Assembly: GCA_965652645.1 (NCBI GenBank)
Contig: CBFGXE010000009.1
Coordinates: forward strand, 1 to 64,000
Direction: 5' to 3'
Source: ZC4RG30 sp965652645
GTDB taxonomy: Bacteria > Pseudomonadota > Gammaproteobacteria > Steroidobacterales > Steroidobacteraceae
Length of the DNA stretch: 64,000 nucleotides
Part shown: positions 14,880 through 23,914 of the stretch, in pieces
How the letters are laid out: the number at the start of each line of letters is the position of its first letter
Numbering within the stretch: position 1 is the stretch's first letter
Translations under genes and position numbers: made by a program
Notes under the pieces: generated by a model
Told to the model about the DNA's origin: nothing
The model's database searches: none
What the model saw: only the letters and a program-made list of their open reading frames with translations

Positions 14880-17599
14880 GCCGACTCTCCTTGTGGTGAT
14901 GGTGAAGTGCGCGCTTCGCGCCCGCGCCGGATGGCCTTCTCGATCTCCACGGCCAGGAGCACCAGCAGCCCCGAACCGAGCGCCAGCGCCAGTCCCGCTG
15001 CATCCAGCGGCGCGGTGTGGAACACGCCATTGAGGACCGGCACGTAGATGATGGCCAGCTGCAGCACCAGGGTGAGCGCCACCGTCCACAGCAGGATCGG
15101 GTTGCTGGCCAGCCCCAGCCTCAGCAGCGACTCGCGCTCGGACCTCACCGCCAGCACGTGGCCCAGCTGCACGAAGCACAGCGTGGCGAAGACCATCGTC
15201 TGCCAGTAGGCCTGCTCCGCGCCCGCATGCACGAACCAGGACTGCATGCCCAGCGCCAGCGCGGCCATCGTGAGGCCCACCCACAGCACATGCCAGCCCA
15301 GCCCGCCGGAAAGCAGCCCCTCCCCGGGCCGTCGCGGGGGACGCGACATCACCGACCGCTCTGCCGGTTCGGCCGCCAGCGCCAGTCCCGGCAGCCCGTC
15401 GGAGACCAGGTTGATCCAGAGAATGTGGATGGGCATCAGGGGAATCGGCAGGCCCAGCAGCGGCGCGAGGAAGATGGTCCACACCTCGGCCGAATTGGTG
15501 GTCACCACATAGCGGATGAAGCGGCGCAGGTTGTCGTGGATGCGGCGTCCCTCGCGCACCGCGCGCACCACGGTGGCGAAGTTGTCATCCAGCAGCACCA
15601 TGTCGCTGGCGTCCTTGGCCACGTCGGTGCCCGTGATGCCCATGGCCACGCCGATGTCCGCCTGCCGCAGGGCCGGCGCATCGTTCACGCCATCGCCGGT
15701 CATGGCCACGCATTCGCGCAGCCCCTGCAGCGCGGTGACCACCTTGAGCTTCTGCTCCGGCGACACGCGTGCGTAGACCCTGAGGTCGAGCACCCGGCGC
15801 GCGAACTCCTCCAGGGGCAGCGCCGCCAGCTCCGGGCCGCTGATCACCTGCCGCGCCTCGGTGGTGAGGCCGAGGCGTTTCGCCACCGCCAGTGCGGTGA
15901 GCGGATGGTCGCCGGTGATCATCACCGGCACGATGCCGGCCGCGCGGCAGTCGGCGATGGCGTCGCGCGCCTCGGCGCGCGGCGGATCGATCAGGCCGAT
16001 GAGTCCCAGGAAGACCTGTCCCTGCTCCAGCACTGCCGGGTGCAGCGCGGGAAGCTGCCCGCCAGGCCAGTGGCGCACGGCCACCGCCATCACGCGGAAG
16101 CCCTCCGCCGCCATGTGTTCGGCTACCTGCAGCACGGCGGCCCGGTCGATGGGCACGTCCCCGCCGGACCGGCGCAGCAGCACCGACTGGCGTGCCAGCA
16201 CCTCGGCGGCGCCCTTGGTGATGGAGAGGAAGCCACCCGCAGGATGCCGGTGCACGGTGGTCATGCATCTGCGTTCGGTCTCGAAGGGCAGTTCACCCAG
16301 GCGCGGCAGGCGCTGCTCCACGAGGCTGCGCTCGAAGCCCGCGGCCCGCGCCGCCAGGAACATCGCCACCTCGGTGGGATCACCCAGCACACGGTCCGTC
16401 TCGGTGTTGCCGGACTGCACGGTGACATCATTGTTCAGCGCCAGCGCCTGCATGAAGTCCTGCCACGGCCCCTGCCCGCCGGGCGTGGCGCACTCGGTGC
16501 CGTCGCACCAGAAACGCTCGGCCGTCATGCGGTTCTGCGTGAGCGTGCCGGTCTTGTCTGAACAGATGAAGGTCACCGAGCCCAGCGTCTCCACGGCAGG
16601 CAGCCGGCGGATCAGTGCCTGGCGCGCCACCATGCGGCGCGCGCCCACGGCCAGCGACACCGTGACCACCGCCGGCAGGGCCTCGGGAATCGCCGCCACC
16701 GCCAGGCTCAGCGCCGTCATGAACATCTCGACCCAGGGCTCGCCGCGCAGCAGCCCGGTGAGGAACACCACCACGCAGATCGCCAGCACCAGCACGGCAA
16801 GGTGGCGACCCAGCGCGGCAAGCCGCCGCTGCAGCGGCGTCTGCAGTTCGGCCGCATCCTGCAGCAGCTGTGCGATGCGGCCGAATTCGGTGTGCATGCC
16901 GGTGGCCACCACCACGCCGGTGGCGCGCCCGTGCGTCACGAAGGTGCCCTTGTGCAGCAGGTTGCGGCGGTCGCCCACCGGCAGTTCATCGCCTTCGAGC
17001 GTCCCGGTGACCTTGTCCACCGGCACGGACTCGCCGGTCAGCGCCGCCTCGTCCGCGCGCAGCCGCGCGGCTTCCAGCAGCCTGAGGTCCGCTGGCACGA
17101 TGCCGCCTGCCTCCAGCAGCACCACGTCGCCGGGCACCAGCTCGACCGCCGGCAGCAGGGTCGCTGCGCCATCGCGCAGCGCCACCGCGGTGGGCGCGGC
17201 CATCCTTCTCAGCGCCGCCAGCGCACGGCTGGCACGGTATTCCTGGAAAAAACCCACCGCCCCGTTCAGCAGCAGGATGGCCAGGATGACGCCCGCATCA
17301 CCCCAGTGGCCGATGGACGCGGAGATCGCCGCCGCGGCCATCAGCACCAGGATGGGCACCTCCACGAACTGCGCCGACAGCAGCGCCAGCGTTGACCGCG
17401 GCGGCGCTTCGATGATCTCGTTGGCGCCGTGCCTGGCCAGGCGGCGCCCGGCCTCGGCGGTGTCCAGGCCGGCAGGCGAGCTTTCCAGCCGCGCGAGCAC
17501 CTGCTCCGCGCTCTGCTGGTGCCAGCGGGCCGGCACGGGCCTACGGCTCGCCGGCATCACGACAGGTGGCCGAGGGCGCGATGCACGGCGTTTCTCCAT
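14876..17599 (-). CDS. P2-type cation-transporting ATPase (probably Ca2+)
   Basis: Inner-membrane pump of 907 residues. The order is: N-terminal cation-ATPase domain, M1-M2, actuator loop (TGES), M4 with IPEALPAVV, phosphorylation site Asp348 in CSDKTGTLTQNRM, the nucleotide domain, MTGDGVNDAPAL hinge, and M5-M10. The Glu in M4 (PEALP) and NLVSDGLPG in M6 match the Ca2+/Mn2+ (SERCA/PMR1-like) subgroup rather than heavy-metal or K+ pumps. Ion specificity is an inference. The start at 17599 has GGAG four bases upstream and overlaps the LOG gene by 59 bases; ATG 17557 is an alternative. Confidence 0.9.
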   Translation of the reverse strand: MEKRRASRPRPPVVMPASRRPVPARWHQQSAEQVLARLESSPAGLDTAEAGRRLARHGANEIIEAPPRSTLALLSAQFVEVPILVLMAAAAISASIGHWGDAGVILAILLLNGAVGFFQEYRASRALAALRRMAAPTAVALRDGAATLLPAVELVPGDVVLLEAGGIVPADLRLLEAARLRADEAALTGESVPVDKVTGTLEGDELPVGDRRNLLHKGTFVTHGRATGVVVATGMHTEFGRIAQLLQDAAELQTPLQRRLAALGRHLAVLVLAICVVVFLTGLLRGEPWVEMFMTALSLAVAAIPEALPAVVTVSLAVGARRMVARQALIRRLPAVETLGSVTFICSDKTGTLTQNRMTAERFWCDGTECATPGGQGPWQDFMQALALNNDVTVQSGNTETDRVLGDPTEVAMFLAARAAGFERSLVEQRLPRLGELPFETERRCMTTVHRHPAGGFLSITKGAAEVLARQSVLLRRSGGDVPIDRAAVLQVAEHMAAEGFRVMAVAVRHWPGGQLPALHPAVLEQGQVFLGLIGLIDPPRAEARDAIADCRAAGIVPVMITGDHPLTALAVAKRLGLTTEARQVISGPELAALPLEEFARRVLDLRVYARVSPEQKLKVVTALQGLRECVAMTGDGVNDAPALRQADIGVAMGITGTDVAKDASDMVLLDDNFATVVRAVREGRRIHDNLRRFIRYVVTTNSAEVWTIFLAPLLGLPIPLMPIHILWINLVSDGLPGLALAAEPAERSVMSRPPRRPGEGLLSGGLGWHVLWVGLTMAALALGMQSWFVHAGAEQAYWQTMVFATLCFVQLGHVLAVRSERESLLRLGLASNPILLWTVALTLVLQLAIIYVPVLNGVFHTAPLDAAGLALALGSGLLVLLAVEIEKAIRRGREARTSPSPQGESA

Positions 17600-18308
17600 C
17601 CGGCTCCAGCTTCACGTTCCGGCGCAGGCAGCGCATGGCCTCCTCCACGCTGTCGACCCGGTGCAGCAATGCAAGGCTGGCCGCGTCGATCATCCCCTCC
17701 TGCACCAGCGTGTCGAGGTTCAGCAGGCGGTCCCAGTATCCGGTGCCGTAGAGGATGATGCAGACCTCGCGCGCCAGCTTGCCGGTCTGCTGCAGCGTGA
17801 GCATCTCGAACAGCTCGTCGAGGGTGCCGTAACCGCCCGGAAAGACGACCACCGCGCGCGCGAGGTGGGTGAACCACAGCTTGCGCATGAAGAAGTAGTG
17901 GAACTCGAATGCCAGCCCGGGCTCAAGGTACGCATTGGGCCGCTGCTCATGCGGCAGGCCGATGTTGAAGCCGATGGTGTGGCCACCGGCCTCGCGCGCG
18001 CCGCGGTTGGCCGCCTCCATGATGCCGCCGGCGCCGCCGGAAGCGACCACCAGGCGCGAGCCGTCCGGATACAGTCCGCGGGCCCAGCGCGTGACTTCGC
18101 CGGCGAGTTCACGCGCCGCCTTGTAATAGTGGCCGAGGGGGCCCGCCTCCTGGAGGCGCGCCGAACCGAAGAACACCACCGTGTCGGCAATGCCGGCGCC
18201 GCGCAGGGCGTGCAGCGGCCCCAGGTATTCAGCCAGCATGCGGATGGGACGGCCATCAGGGCCCGAAAGGAAGGCGGCATCCTCATAGGCCAGCGGAAGG
18301 CTGCTCAT
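17541..18308 (-). CDS. LOG-family (lysine-decarboxylase-like fold) nucleotide hydrolase
   Basis: A 255-residue Rossmann-like protein with GGAGGIMEAAN (91-101) and the LOG signature PGGYGT with Glu165 following. LOG enzymes release adenine-type bases from nucleoside monophosphates; YgdH/PpnN-type relatives do so during stringent stress. The longer length and N-terminal region set it apart from plant-type LOGs (about 190 residues). Its ATG overlaps the stop of the upstream nuclease gene, and its 3' end overlaps the ATPase start, so nuclease, LOG and ATPase appear to form one operon. Confidence 0.85.
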   Translation of the reverse strand: MSSLPLAYEDAAFLSGPDGRPIRMLAEYLGPLHALRGAGIADTVVFFGSARLQEAGPLGHYYKAARELAGEVTRWARGLYPDGSRLVVASGGAGGIMEAANRGAREAGGHTIGFNIGLPHEQRPNAYLEPGLAFEFHYFFMRKLWFTHLARAVVVFPGGYGTLDELFEMLTLQQTGKLAREVCIILYGTGYWDRLLNLDTLVQEGMIDAASLALLHRVDSVEEAMRCLRRNVKLEPDGETPCIAPSATCRDAGEP

Positions 18309-19690
18309 CGTGCCGGGGGCTCCACGCCCTGTTCCAGTGAAACGGTTTCCAGGTGTTCGGGCACGCGGGCCGGAACGCCAAGGCGGTGCTCCAGGTCAAA
18401 GCGCAAGGCATCGGCCGCCTCCGGTTCGCCATGGGTGACGTACACGCCCCGCGGCGGACGCACCGCACACTGCACCCAGCGCAGCAGGCCATCCCGGTCC
18501 GCGTGCGCGGACAGCGCCTGCAGGCTCACCACCTCGGCATTGATGGGCACCTCGCGGCCGAAGATGCGCAGCGACCGCTCGCCTGCCGCCAGCCGCGCGC
18601 CGCGCGTGCCCGCCGCCTGGAAGCCGGCCAGCACGATGGCATTGCGCGGATCGGAGCCGAAGGCGATCACGTGGTGCAGCACGCGACCGCCGGTGAGCAT
18701 GCCACTGGCGGAGAGGATGATGGCCGGCCCGGCGCGCTCGTTGAGCGCCTTGCTCTCCTCCGTGGTGCGCACCGGCGTGGCGAAGTTGCACATCAGCTCG
18801 CACTCCTGTGGCGACAGCCGGTGCGAACCGGTGAAGCGCTTGTGCACCTCGGTGGCGGCCTGCGCCATGGGACTGTTCACGTACACCGGAACGTCGGGGA
18901 TGCGCCCCGCACTGCGCAGGCGCTGCAGGTGCAGCAGCAGCTCCTGCGTGCGTCCCACGGCAAAGGCGGGGATCAGGATCACGCCGCGGCGCGCCGCGAC
19001 GCGGCATACCACCGTGGCGATTTCCTCCGCGGCATCGATGGCAGGATGGCGGCGGTTGCCATAGGTGGATTCACACACCAGCACGTCGCAATCGCCCAGC
19101 CGCGCCGGCGGCGGCATCAGCAGGTCGTCCTCGCGGCCGATGTCACCGCTGAAATGCAGGATCCGTCCGCCCACCTGCATGCGCACCTGCGCGGCTCCCA
19201 GCAGGTGACCGGCGGGCAGCAGCGAGAACGCCAGGTCGCGCGCCAGGGCCAGCTCCTTGCCGAAGTCGAGCACCGCGAAGCCGGCCATGCAGGCTCGCGC
19301 ATCCGCCTCGGTATACAGCGGCTGCGGCTGGGCATGGCGCGAGCTGCGCTTGCGCGTGGCGTAGGAGGCCTCTTCCTCCAGCAGGCGACCACTGTCGGCC
19401 AGCAGCACTTCGCTCAGCGCCTCCGTGGCCGCCGTGCAGTAGATGCGCCCGCGGAAGCCGCTGCGCACCAGGCGCGGCAGGTAGCCGGAATGGTCCAGGT
19501 GTGCATGCGTGAGGATCACCGCGTCGATGGCTGACGGCGGCACCGGGAAGTTGCCCCAGTTGCGCAGGCGCAGCTGCTTGAATCCCTGGAAGAGCCCGCA
19601 ATCCACCAGCACGCGCCTGTCCTGGTGCTCGACGAGGTAGCGCGATCCGGTGACGGTGCCCGTGGCGCCGAGGAAACGAAGCGAAGCCAT
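18305..19690 (-). CDS. Metallo-beta-lactamase/beta-CASP ribonuclease
   Basis: A 461-residue nuclease of the CPSF73/archaeal-type RNA exonuclease group. The metal site HAHLDH (His62, His64, Asp66, His67) is followed by HFSGDIGR, the beta-CASP segment with ESTYGNR, AFAVGRTQELL and SASGMLTGGR, and the terminal SAHAD and THGE motifs. No KH domain. Such proteins often sit with universal stress genes in proteobacteria. The ATG at 19690 begins MASLRFLGATGTVTGS, which is the usual N-terminus. Confidence 0.92.
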   Translation of the reverse strand: MASLRFLGATGTVTGSRYLVEHQDRRVLVDCGLFQGFKQLRLRNWGNFPVPPSAIDAVILTHAHLDHSGYLPRLVRSGFRGRIYCTAATEALSEVLLADSGRLLEEEASYATRKRSSRHAQPQPLYTEADARACMAGFAVLDFGKELALARDLAFSLLPAGHLLGAAQVRMQVGGRILHFSGDIGREDDLLMPPPARLGDCDVLVCESTYGNRRHPAIDAAEEIATVVCRVAARRGVILIPAFAVGRTQELLLHLQRLRSAGRIPDVPVYVNSPMAQAATEVHKRFTGSHRLSPQECELMCNFATPVRTTEESKALNERAGPAIILSASGMLTGGRVLHHVIAFGSDPRNAIVLAGFQAAGTRGARLAAGERSLRIFGREVPINAEVVSLQALSAHADRDGLLRWVQCAVRPPRGVYVTHGEPEAADALRFDLEHRLGVPARVPEHLETVSLEQGVEPPAR

Positions 19691-19728
19691 GCGGCATTTT
19701 CCCGGCAAGGCCATCCCGCACGCATACG

Positions 19729-19741
19729 TACCATTGCGGAT
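19729..19741 (+). promoter_or_regulatory. Candidate island element D (TACCATTGCGGAT)
   Basis: In the 106-base divergent region between the nuclease and the second universal stress gene. GCATACGTACCATTGCGGAT (19722-19741) agrees with element A (7278-7297) at 16 of 20 positions. It lacks an exact TACCTAT heptamer. It ends 55 bases before the Usp start. Confidence 0.35.
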
Positions 19742-19796
19742 GCATCCTGCGACGAGTGCAGGCATGATCACGCGACAATCCCAGCGGAGACTGCGC

Positions 19797-20789
19797 ATGC
19801 AGCCGATCAGACGCATCCTCGTCGCCGTCAAGAATCCCCGGCAGAAGAGCTTCCCCGCCCTCAACAAGGCGGCGGCCCTGGCGCGCGCGCTGGATGCGGA
19901 ACTGGAGCTGTTCCATGCCATCTCCGGCCCCATTGCCTTCGAGGCCTTTTCCGAGGAGCAGATGCGCAAGTACGAGGACGCCGGGCGCCAGCGCGACCTG
20001 CGCCGCCTGGAGTCCACGGCCGCGGCGCTGCGGCGCAAGGGGCTGCGCGTGAGCACCGCCGTGGAGTGGGACTATCCCTCCCATGAGGCGGTGATCCGGC
20101 ATGCGCGGCGCAGCCGCGCCGACCTCATCGTGGTGGGTCGCCATGCCACGGCCCACGTGGCGCGCTGGCTGCTGCGCTACACCGACTGGGAGCTGCTGCG
20201 GCAGAGCCCCGTCCCCGTGCTGCTGGTGAAGAAGCCGCGACCCTATCGCTCCCCCACCCTGCTCGCCGCGGTGGACCCGTCGCATTCGTTTGCGAAGACC
20301 GCCCAGCTCGATCGGGCCATCCTCGACGTTGGCAAGGCCATCGGCGACGCCGCGCGCGGCGCCCTGCACGTGGTGCACGCCTACGTGCCCACCATCGACG
20401 ACATCAGCGAGGGGCAACTGCGCCAGCCTGATGCCACGCAGCTCATCATCGACCATGCCGCGCGACAGGCCGCAAGGCGCCTCGACAAGACCCTGCAGGG
20501 CGCGGGACTCGAGGACCTCAAGAAGTCGCGTCGCCACGTGGTCGCACGGCACCCCATCGACGTCATTCCCGCCCTGGCAAGAAAACTGGGCTGCGACATC
20601 GTGGTGATGGGCGCACTGGCTCGTTCGGGCCTCAAGCGGCTGTTCATCGGCAACACGGCCGAGCGCCTGTTCGATGAGCTGCCCTGCGACCTGCTCGTGG
20701 TGAAGCCGCCGGGATTCAAGTCGCAGGTGCCCGCGGGCATCCGCGGCGCGGAGCTGTATTTCCCCACCCCACCCACCGGGATGATCTGA
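19797..20789 (+). CDS. Tandem universal stress protein
   Basis: A 330-residue, two-domain Usp (about 1-150 and 155-310). Features are RRILVAVKNPRQ at the first strand, VVGRHATAH in domain one, VVMGALARSGLKRLFIGNTA in domain two, and the closing CDLLVVKPPGF shared with the Usp at 6253-7227. The two paralogues bracket the island. The ATG at 19797 has GGAGA six bases upstream. Reading frames beginning further upstream lack this and would overlap the element D region. Confidence 0.9.
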   Translation: MQPIRRILVAVKNPRQKSFPALNKAAALARALDAELELFHAISGPIAFEAFSEEQMRKYEDAGRQRDLRRLESTAAALRRKGLRVSTAVEWDYPSHEAVIRHARRSRADLIVVGRHATAHVARWLLRYTDWELLRQSPVPVLLVKKPRPYRSPTLLAAVDPSHSFAKTAQLDRAILDVGKAIGDAARGALHVVHAYVPTIDDISEGQLRQPDATQLIIDHAARQAARRLDKTLQGAGLEDLKKSRRHVVARHPIDVIPALARKLGCDIVVMGALARSGLKRLFIGNTAERLFDELPCDLLVVKPPGFKSQVPAGIRGAELYFPTPPTGMI

Positions 20790-20826
20790 GGCCGGGCCGC
20801 GCTGTCGATCGCCGGCCGGCTGCGCC

Positions 20827-20832
20827 TATACT
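20827..20832 (+). promoter_or_regulatory. Probable -10 hexamer (TATACT) for the PQQ dehydrogenase
   Basis: TATACT lies 43 bases before the ATG of the quinohaemoprotein gene in an otherwise GC-rich 86-base gap. No good -35 partner is seen. Confidence 0.35.
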
Positions 20833-20875
20833 GCCCCCACAACAGCGCGCCTGATGCGCGAAGACGGGGGTCGAA

Positions 20876-23011
20876 ATGGACCGGATGCGCAATGCTTCCC
20901 GGCAGGTGACTGCCTGGGGAACTCTTCTTCTCGTGGCGATGCTTTCCACCGGCTGCCAGCGCGCGCAGATCGGCGGGGCAAAGGTGGATGCCGCGCGCCT
21001 CACCAACGCGGATGCCGAGCCCGGAGCCTGGATGTCGCACGGGCGCACCTACTCCGAGCAGCGATTCAGCCCGCTCGATGCCATCAACACCGTCAACGTG
21101 GCCGACCTCGGCCTGGCCTGGTTCGCTGACCTGGACACCAACCGCGGCCAGGAGGCCACGCCCATCGTGGTCGATGGCGTGATCTACATCTCCACCGCGT
21201 GGAGCAAGGTGAAGGCCCATGACGCGAAGAGCGGCAAGGCGCTGTGGGCGTTCGATCCGCAAGTGCCCGGTGAGTGGGCGGTGCACGCCTGCTGCGACGT
21301 GGTGAACCGCGGCGTTGCCGTGTGGGACGGCAAGGTGTTCGTCGGCACCATCGACGGCCGGCTCATCGCACTCGACTCGAAGACGGGCCGCAAGCTCTGG
21401 GACGTGAACACCATCGACCGCAGCAAGCCCTACACCATCACCGGCGCGCCGCGCGTGGTGAAAGGCAAGGTGCTGATCGGCAATGGCGGTGGCGAATTCG
21501 GCGTGCGCGGTTATGTTTCTGCCTACGATGCCGGCACCGGCGAGATGGCGTGGCGTTTCTACACCGTGCCCGGCAATCCTGCCGACGGCTTCGAGGCCCC
21601 CATCCTCGAGGAGGCGGCGAAGACCTGGTCGGGTGAATGGTGGCGCATCGGCGGCGGCGGCACGGTGTGGGACTCGATGTCCTACGACCCCCAGCTCGAC
21701 CTGCTCTACATCGGCGTGGGCAACGGCAGCCCGTGGAACCACAGCTTCCGCAGCGAGGGCAAGGGCGACAACCTCTTCCTCACCTCCATCGTCGCGCTCG
21801 ATCCGGACGATGGTTCCTACAGGTGGCACTACCAGACCACCCCCGGTGAAACCTGGGACCACACGGCCACGCAGCAGATGATCCTCGCGGACCTCACCAT
21901 CGACGGGGCGCAGCGCCAGGTGCTGATGCAGGTGCCGAAGAACGGCTTCTTCTATGTGCTCGACCGCAAGACCGGCGAGCTGATTTCGGCGCAGAACGTC
22001 ACCGAGATTGCCTGGGCCACCCATGTGGACCTCGCCACCGGTCGTCCGGTGGAGCGGCCGGAAGCGCGCTACAACCTCACCGGCAAGCCCTTCCGCTCCA
22101 CGCACAACCCCAATGGCGTGCACACCTGGCATTCCATGGCGTTCAGCCCGCAGACCGGCCTGGTGTACCTGCCCATCCACGGCACGCCGTTCGAATTCGG
22201 CGCGCAGGAGGAATTCACGCCGGCGAAACTCACTACCAACGTCGGCGCGGATTTCTCTTCCAACGCCGGCATCGACCCGAAGTGGGCGCTGGAAAACACC
22301 TATGGCCGGCTGATCGCCTGGGACCCGGTGGCGCAGAAGGAAGTCTGGCGCGTGGAGCGTGCCGGCCAGGCCAACGGCGGCGCGCTTGCCACCGCGGGCG
22401 GGCTGGTGTTCCAGGGCACCGGTTCCGGACAGTTCACCGCGCTCGATGCCACCAGTGGCAGGGAACTGTGGTCCACGCCCACGCAGACCGGCGTGATCGC
22501 CGCCCCGGTGAGCTACGCCATTGACGGTGAGCAGTACGTGGCCATCGTGGTGGGCACCGGTGGCTCCTGGGCCCTGATCGGCGGCGACGGCAACATGAAG
22601 GGTTATGCGCTGCCCAACGTGTCGCGCCTGCTGGTCTACAAGCTCGGTGGCAAGGTGGAGTTGCCGCCGGCGCCGACCATGCAGCGCCCGCCGATGGATC
22701 CACCGCCCGCGACGGCATCCGCGGAAACTGTGGGCCGCGGCGCTCCCCTGTATGAAACCTGGTGCGGCAGCTGCCATGGCGCCGGCGTGGTGGGCATCGG
22801 CCTGCTGCCCGACCTGCGCCGCACTCCGCTGCTGCGTGCCCCGGAACAGTTCGAGGCCGTAGTGATCGGTGGCGCACGCAGCCACAACGGCATGGCCTCC
22901 TTCGCCGAGGTGATGGACAAGGACGACGTGCAGGCCATCCTGGCCTACGTCACCCTGCGCGCCAACCAGGACAAGGCGGCCCAGGCGCCTCCCGCCGCCA
23001 GCGCCAATTGA
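20876..23011 (+). CDS. PQQ-dependent quinohaemoprotein alcohol dehydrogenase
   Basis: Periplasmic dehydrogenase of 711 residues. A lipoprotein-type signal (MLSTGC) is followed by the eight-bladed PQQ propeller and a C-terminal cytochrome c domain with CGSCH (Cys630, Cys633, His634). The vicinal cysteine pair Cys139-Cys140 (HACCD) that stacks on PQQ, and the WDSMSYDP segment bearing the catalytic Asp, are present. This is the type II (soluble quinohaemoprotein) architecture, but the N-terminal Cys suggests membrane anchoring. Substrate cannot be predicted. No pqq biosynthesis genes lie in the window. Confidence 0.93.
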   Translation: MDRMRNASRQVTAWGTLLLVAMLSTGCQRAQIGGAKVDAARLTNADAEPGAWMSHGRTYSEQRFSPLDAINTVNVADLGLAWFADLDTNRGQEATPIVVDGVIYISTAWSKVKAHDAKSGKALWAFDPQVPGEWAVHACCDVVNRGVAVWDGKVFVGTIDGRLIALDSKTGRKLWDVNTIDRSKPYTITGAPRVVKGKVLIGNGGGEFGVRGYVSAYDAGTGEMAWRFYTVPGNPADGFEAPILEEAAKTWSGEWWRIGGGGTVWDSMSYDPQLDLLYIGVGNGSPWNHSFRSEGKGDNLFLTSIVALDPDDGSYRWHYQTTPGETWDHTATQQMILADLTIDGAQRQVLMQVPKNGFFYVLDRKTGELISAQNVTEIAWATHVDLATGRPVERPEARYNLTGKPFRSTHNPNGVHTWHSMAFSPQTGLVYLPIHGTPFEFGAQEEFTPAKLTTNVGADFSSNAGIDPKWALENTYGRLIAWDPVAQKEVWRVERAGQANGGALATAGGLVFQGTGSGQFTALDATSGRELWSTPTQTGVIAAPVSYAIDGEQYVAIVVGTGGSWALIGGDGNMKGYALPNVSRLLVYKLGGKVELPPAPTMQRPPMDPPPATASAETVGRGAPLYETWCGSCHGAGVVGIGLLPDLRRTPLLRAPEQFEAVVIGGARSHNGMASFAEVMDKDDVQAILAYVTLRANQDKAAQAPPAASAN

Positions 23012-23040
23012 TCGGCGGGCGAACCCATGCGGCAGCACTG

Positions 23041-23046
23041 TAGAAT
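23041..23046 (+). promoter_or_regulatory. -10 hexamer abutting aroE start
   Basis: TAGAAT with nine bases to the ATG, so transcription would begin about at the start codon. No clear -35 is visible. Part of a recurring leaderless-type pattern in this window. Confidence 0.45.
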
Positions 23047-23055
23047 CGCTGCCGC

Positions 23056-23889
23056 ATGAGTGCCCCCGACCGCTATGCCGTCATCGGCCATCCCGTCAGC
23101 CACAGCCGCTCGCCCTTCATCCACTCACGCTTCGCGGCGCAGACCCGCCAGCAGATGGAATACGGCACCATCGATGCCGCACCGGCGCAGTTCGAGGCCG
23201 CGGTGCGCGGCTTCTTCGGCGGCGGCGGCAAGGGACTCAACGTCACCATTCCGCACAAGGAGGCGGCCGCGCAGCTGGCGGATGAACTCACGCCGCGCGC
23301 GCGTCGCGCCGGCGCCGTGAACACGCTGGCGCTGCGCGAGGATGGCCGCCTGCTAGGCGACAACACCGATGGGGCCGGACTCGCACGCGACCTCGCCAAC
23401 AACCACCGCATCAGCATCGCCGGCCGGCGCGTGCTGCTGCTGGGCGCCGGCGGCGCGGCGCGCGGCGTGCTGGCTCCGCTGATGGGCCTGAAGCCCAGCC
23501 AGCTCACCATCGTGAACCGCACCGTGCGGCGCGCGCGCGAGCTGGCGGAGGAGTTCGGCGACCTTGGCGCCATCGCGGCCACAGGCTATGACGGACTGAA
23601 CGGCGCGCCTTGGGACATCGTGATCAATGCCACCGCGGCCAGCCTCTCGGGCGAGCTGCCGGCACTGCCCGCCGGCATCGTCAACAAGGACAGCATCTGC
23701 TACGACCTGGCCTATGCGCGCGATGAAACACCCTTCGTGCACTGGGCGCATGAGCGCGGCGTGGCGCGTGCCATGGACGGACTGGGCATGCTGGTGGAAC
23801 AGGCCGCCGAGTCCTTCCACCTGTGGCGCGGCGTGCGGCCGGATACCGCCTCGGTGCTGAGCGCGCTGGTGGCCGGACTGCGCGGCTGA
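23056..23889 (+). CDS. aroE: Shikimate dehydrogenase
   Basis: Reduces 3-dehydroshikimate to shikimate with NADPH. The 277-residue product shows VIGHPVSHSRSP, the catalytic Lys in NVTIPHKE, NTDGAGL and the nucleotide loop LLGAGGAARG. Transcribed alone. A TAGAAT hexamer sits nine bases before the ATG, leaving little or no 5' leader. Confidence 0.96.
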   Translation: MSAPDRYAVIGHPVSHSRSPFIHSRFAAQTRQQMEYGTIDAAPAQFEAAVRGFFGGGGKGLNVTIPHKEAAAQLADELTPRARRAGAVNTLALREDGRLLGDNTDGAGLARDLANNHRISIAGRRVLLLGAGGAARGVLAPLMGLKPSQLTIVNRTVRRARELAEEFGDLGAIAATGYDGLNGAPWDIVINATAASLSGELPALPAGIVNKDSICYDLAYARDETPFVHWAHERGVARAMDGLGMLVEQAAESFHLWRGVRPDTASVLSALVAGLRG

Positions 23890-23914
23890 ACGGCGCGACG
23901 GACTGCGCGCGTGG

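Noticed and set aside
15861..19064. 1067-codon open frame on the plus strand
   Set aside because: It lies antisense to the P-type ATPase, LOG and nuclease genes; composition is Ser/Arg/Ala-rich with no domain.
19060..19075. Another CCATAGGT copy of the island element
   Set aside because: It lies inside the nuclease coding sequence and encodes a conserved Tyr-Gly; treated as chance.
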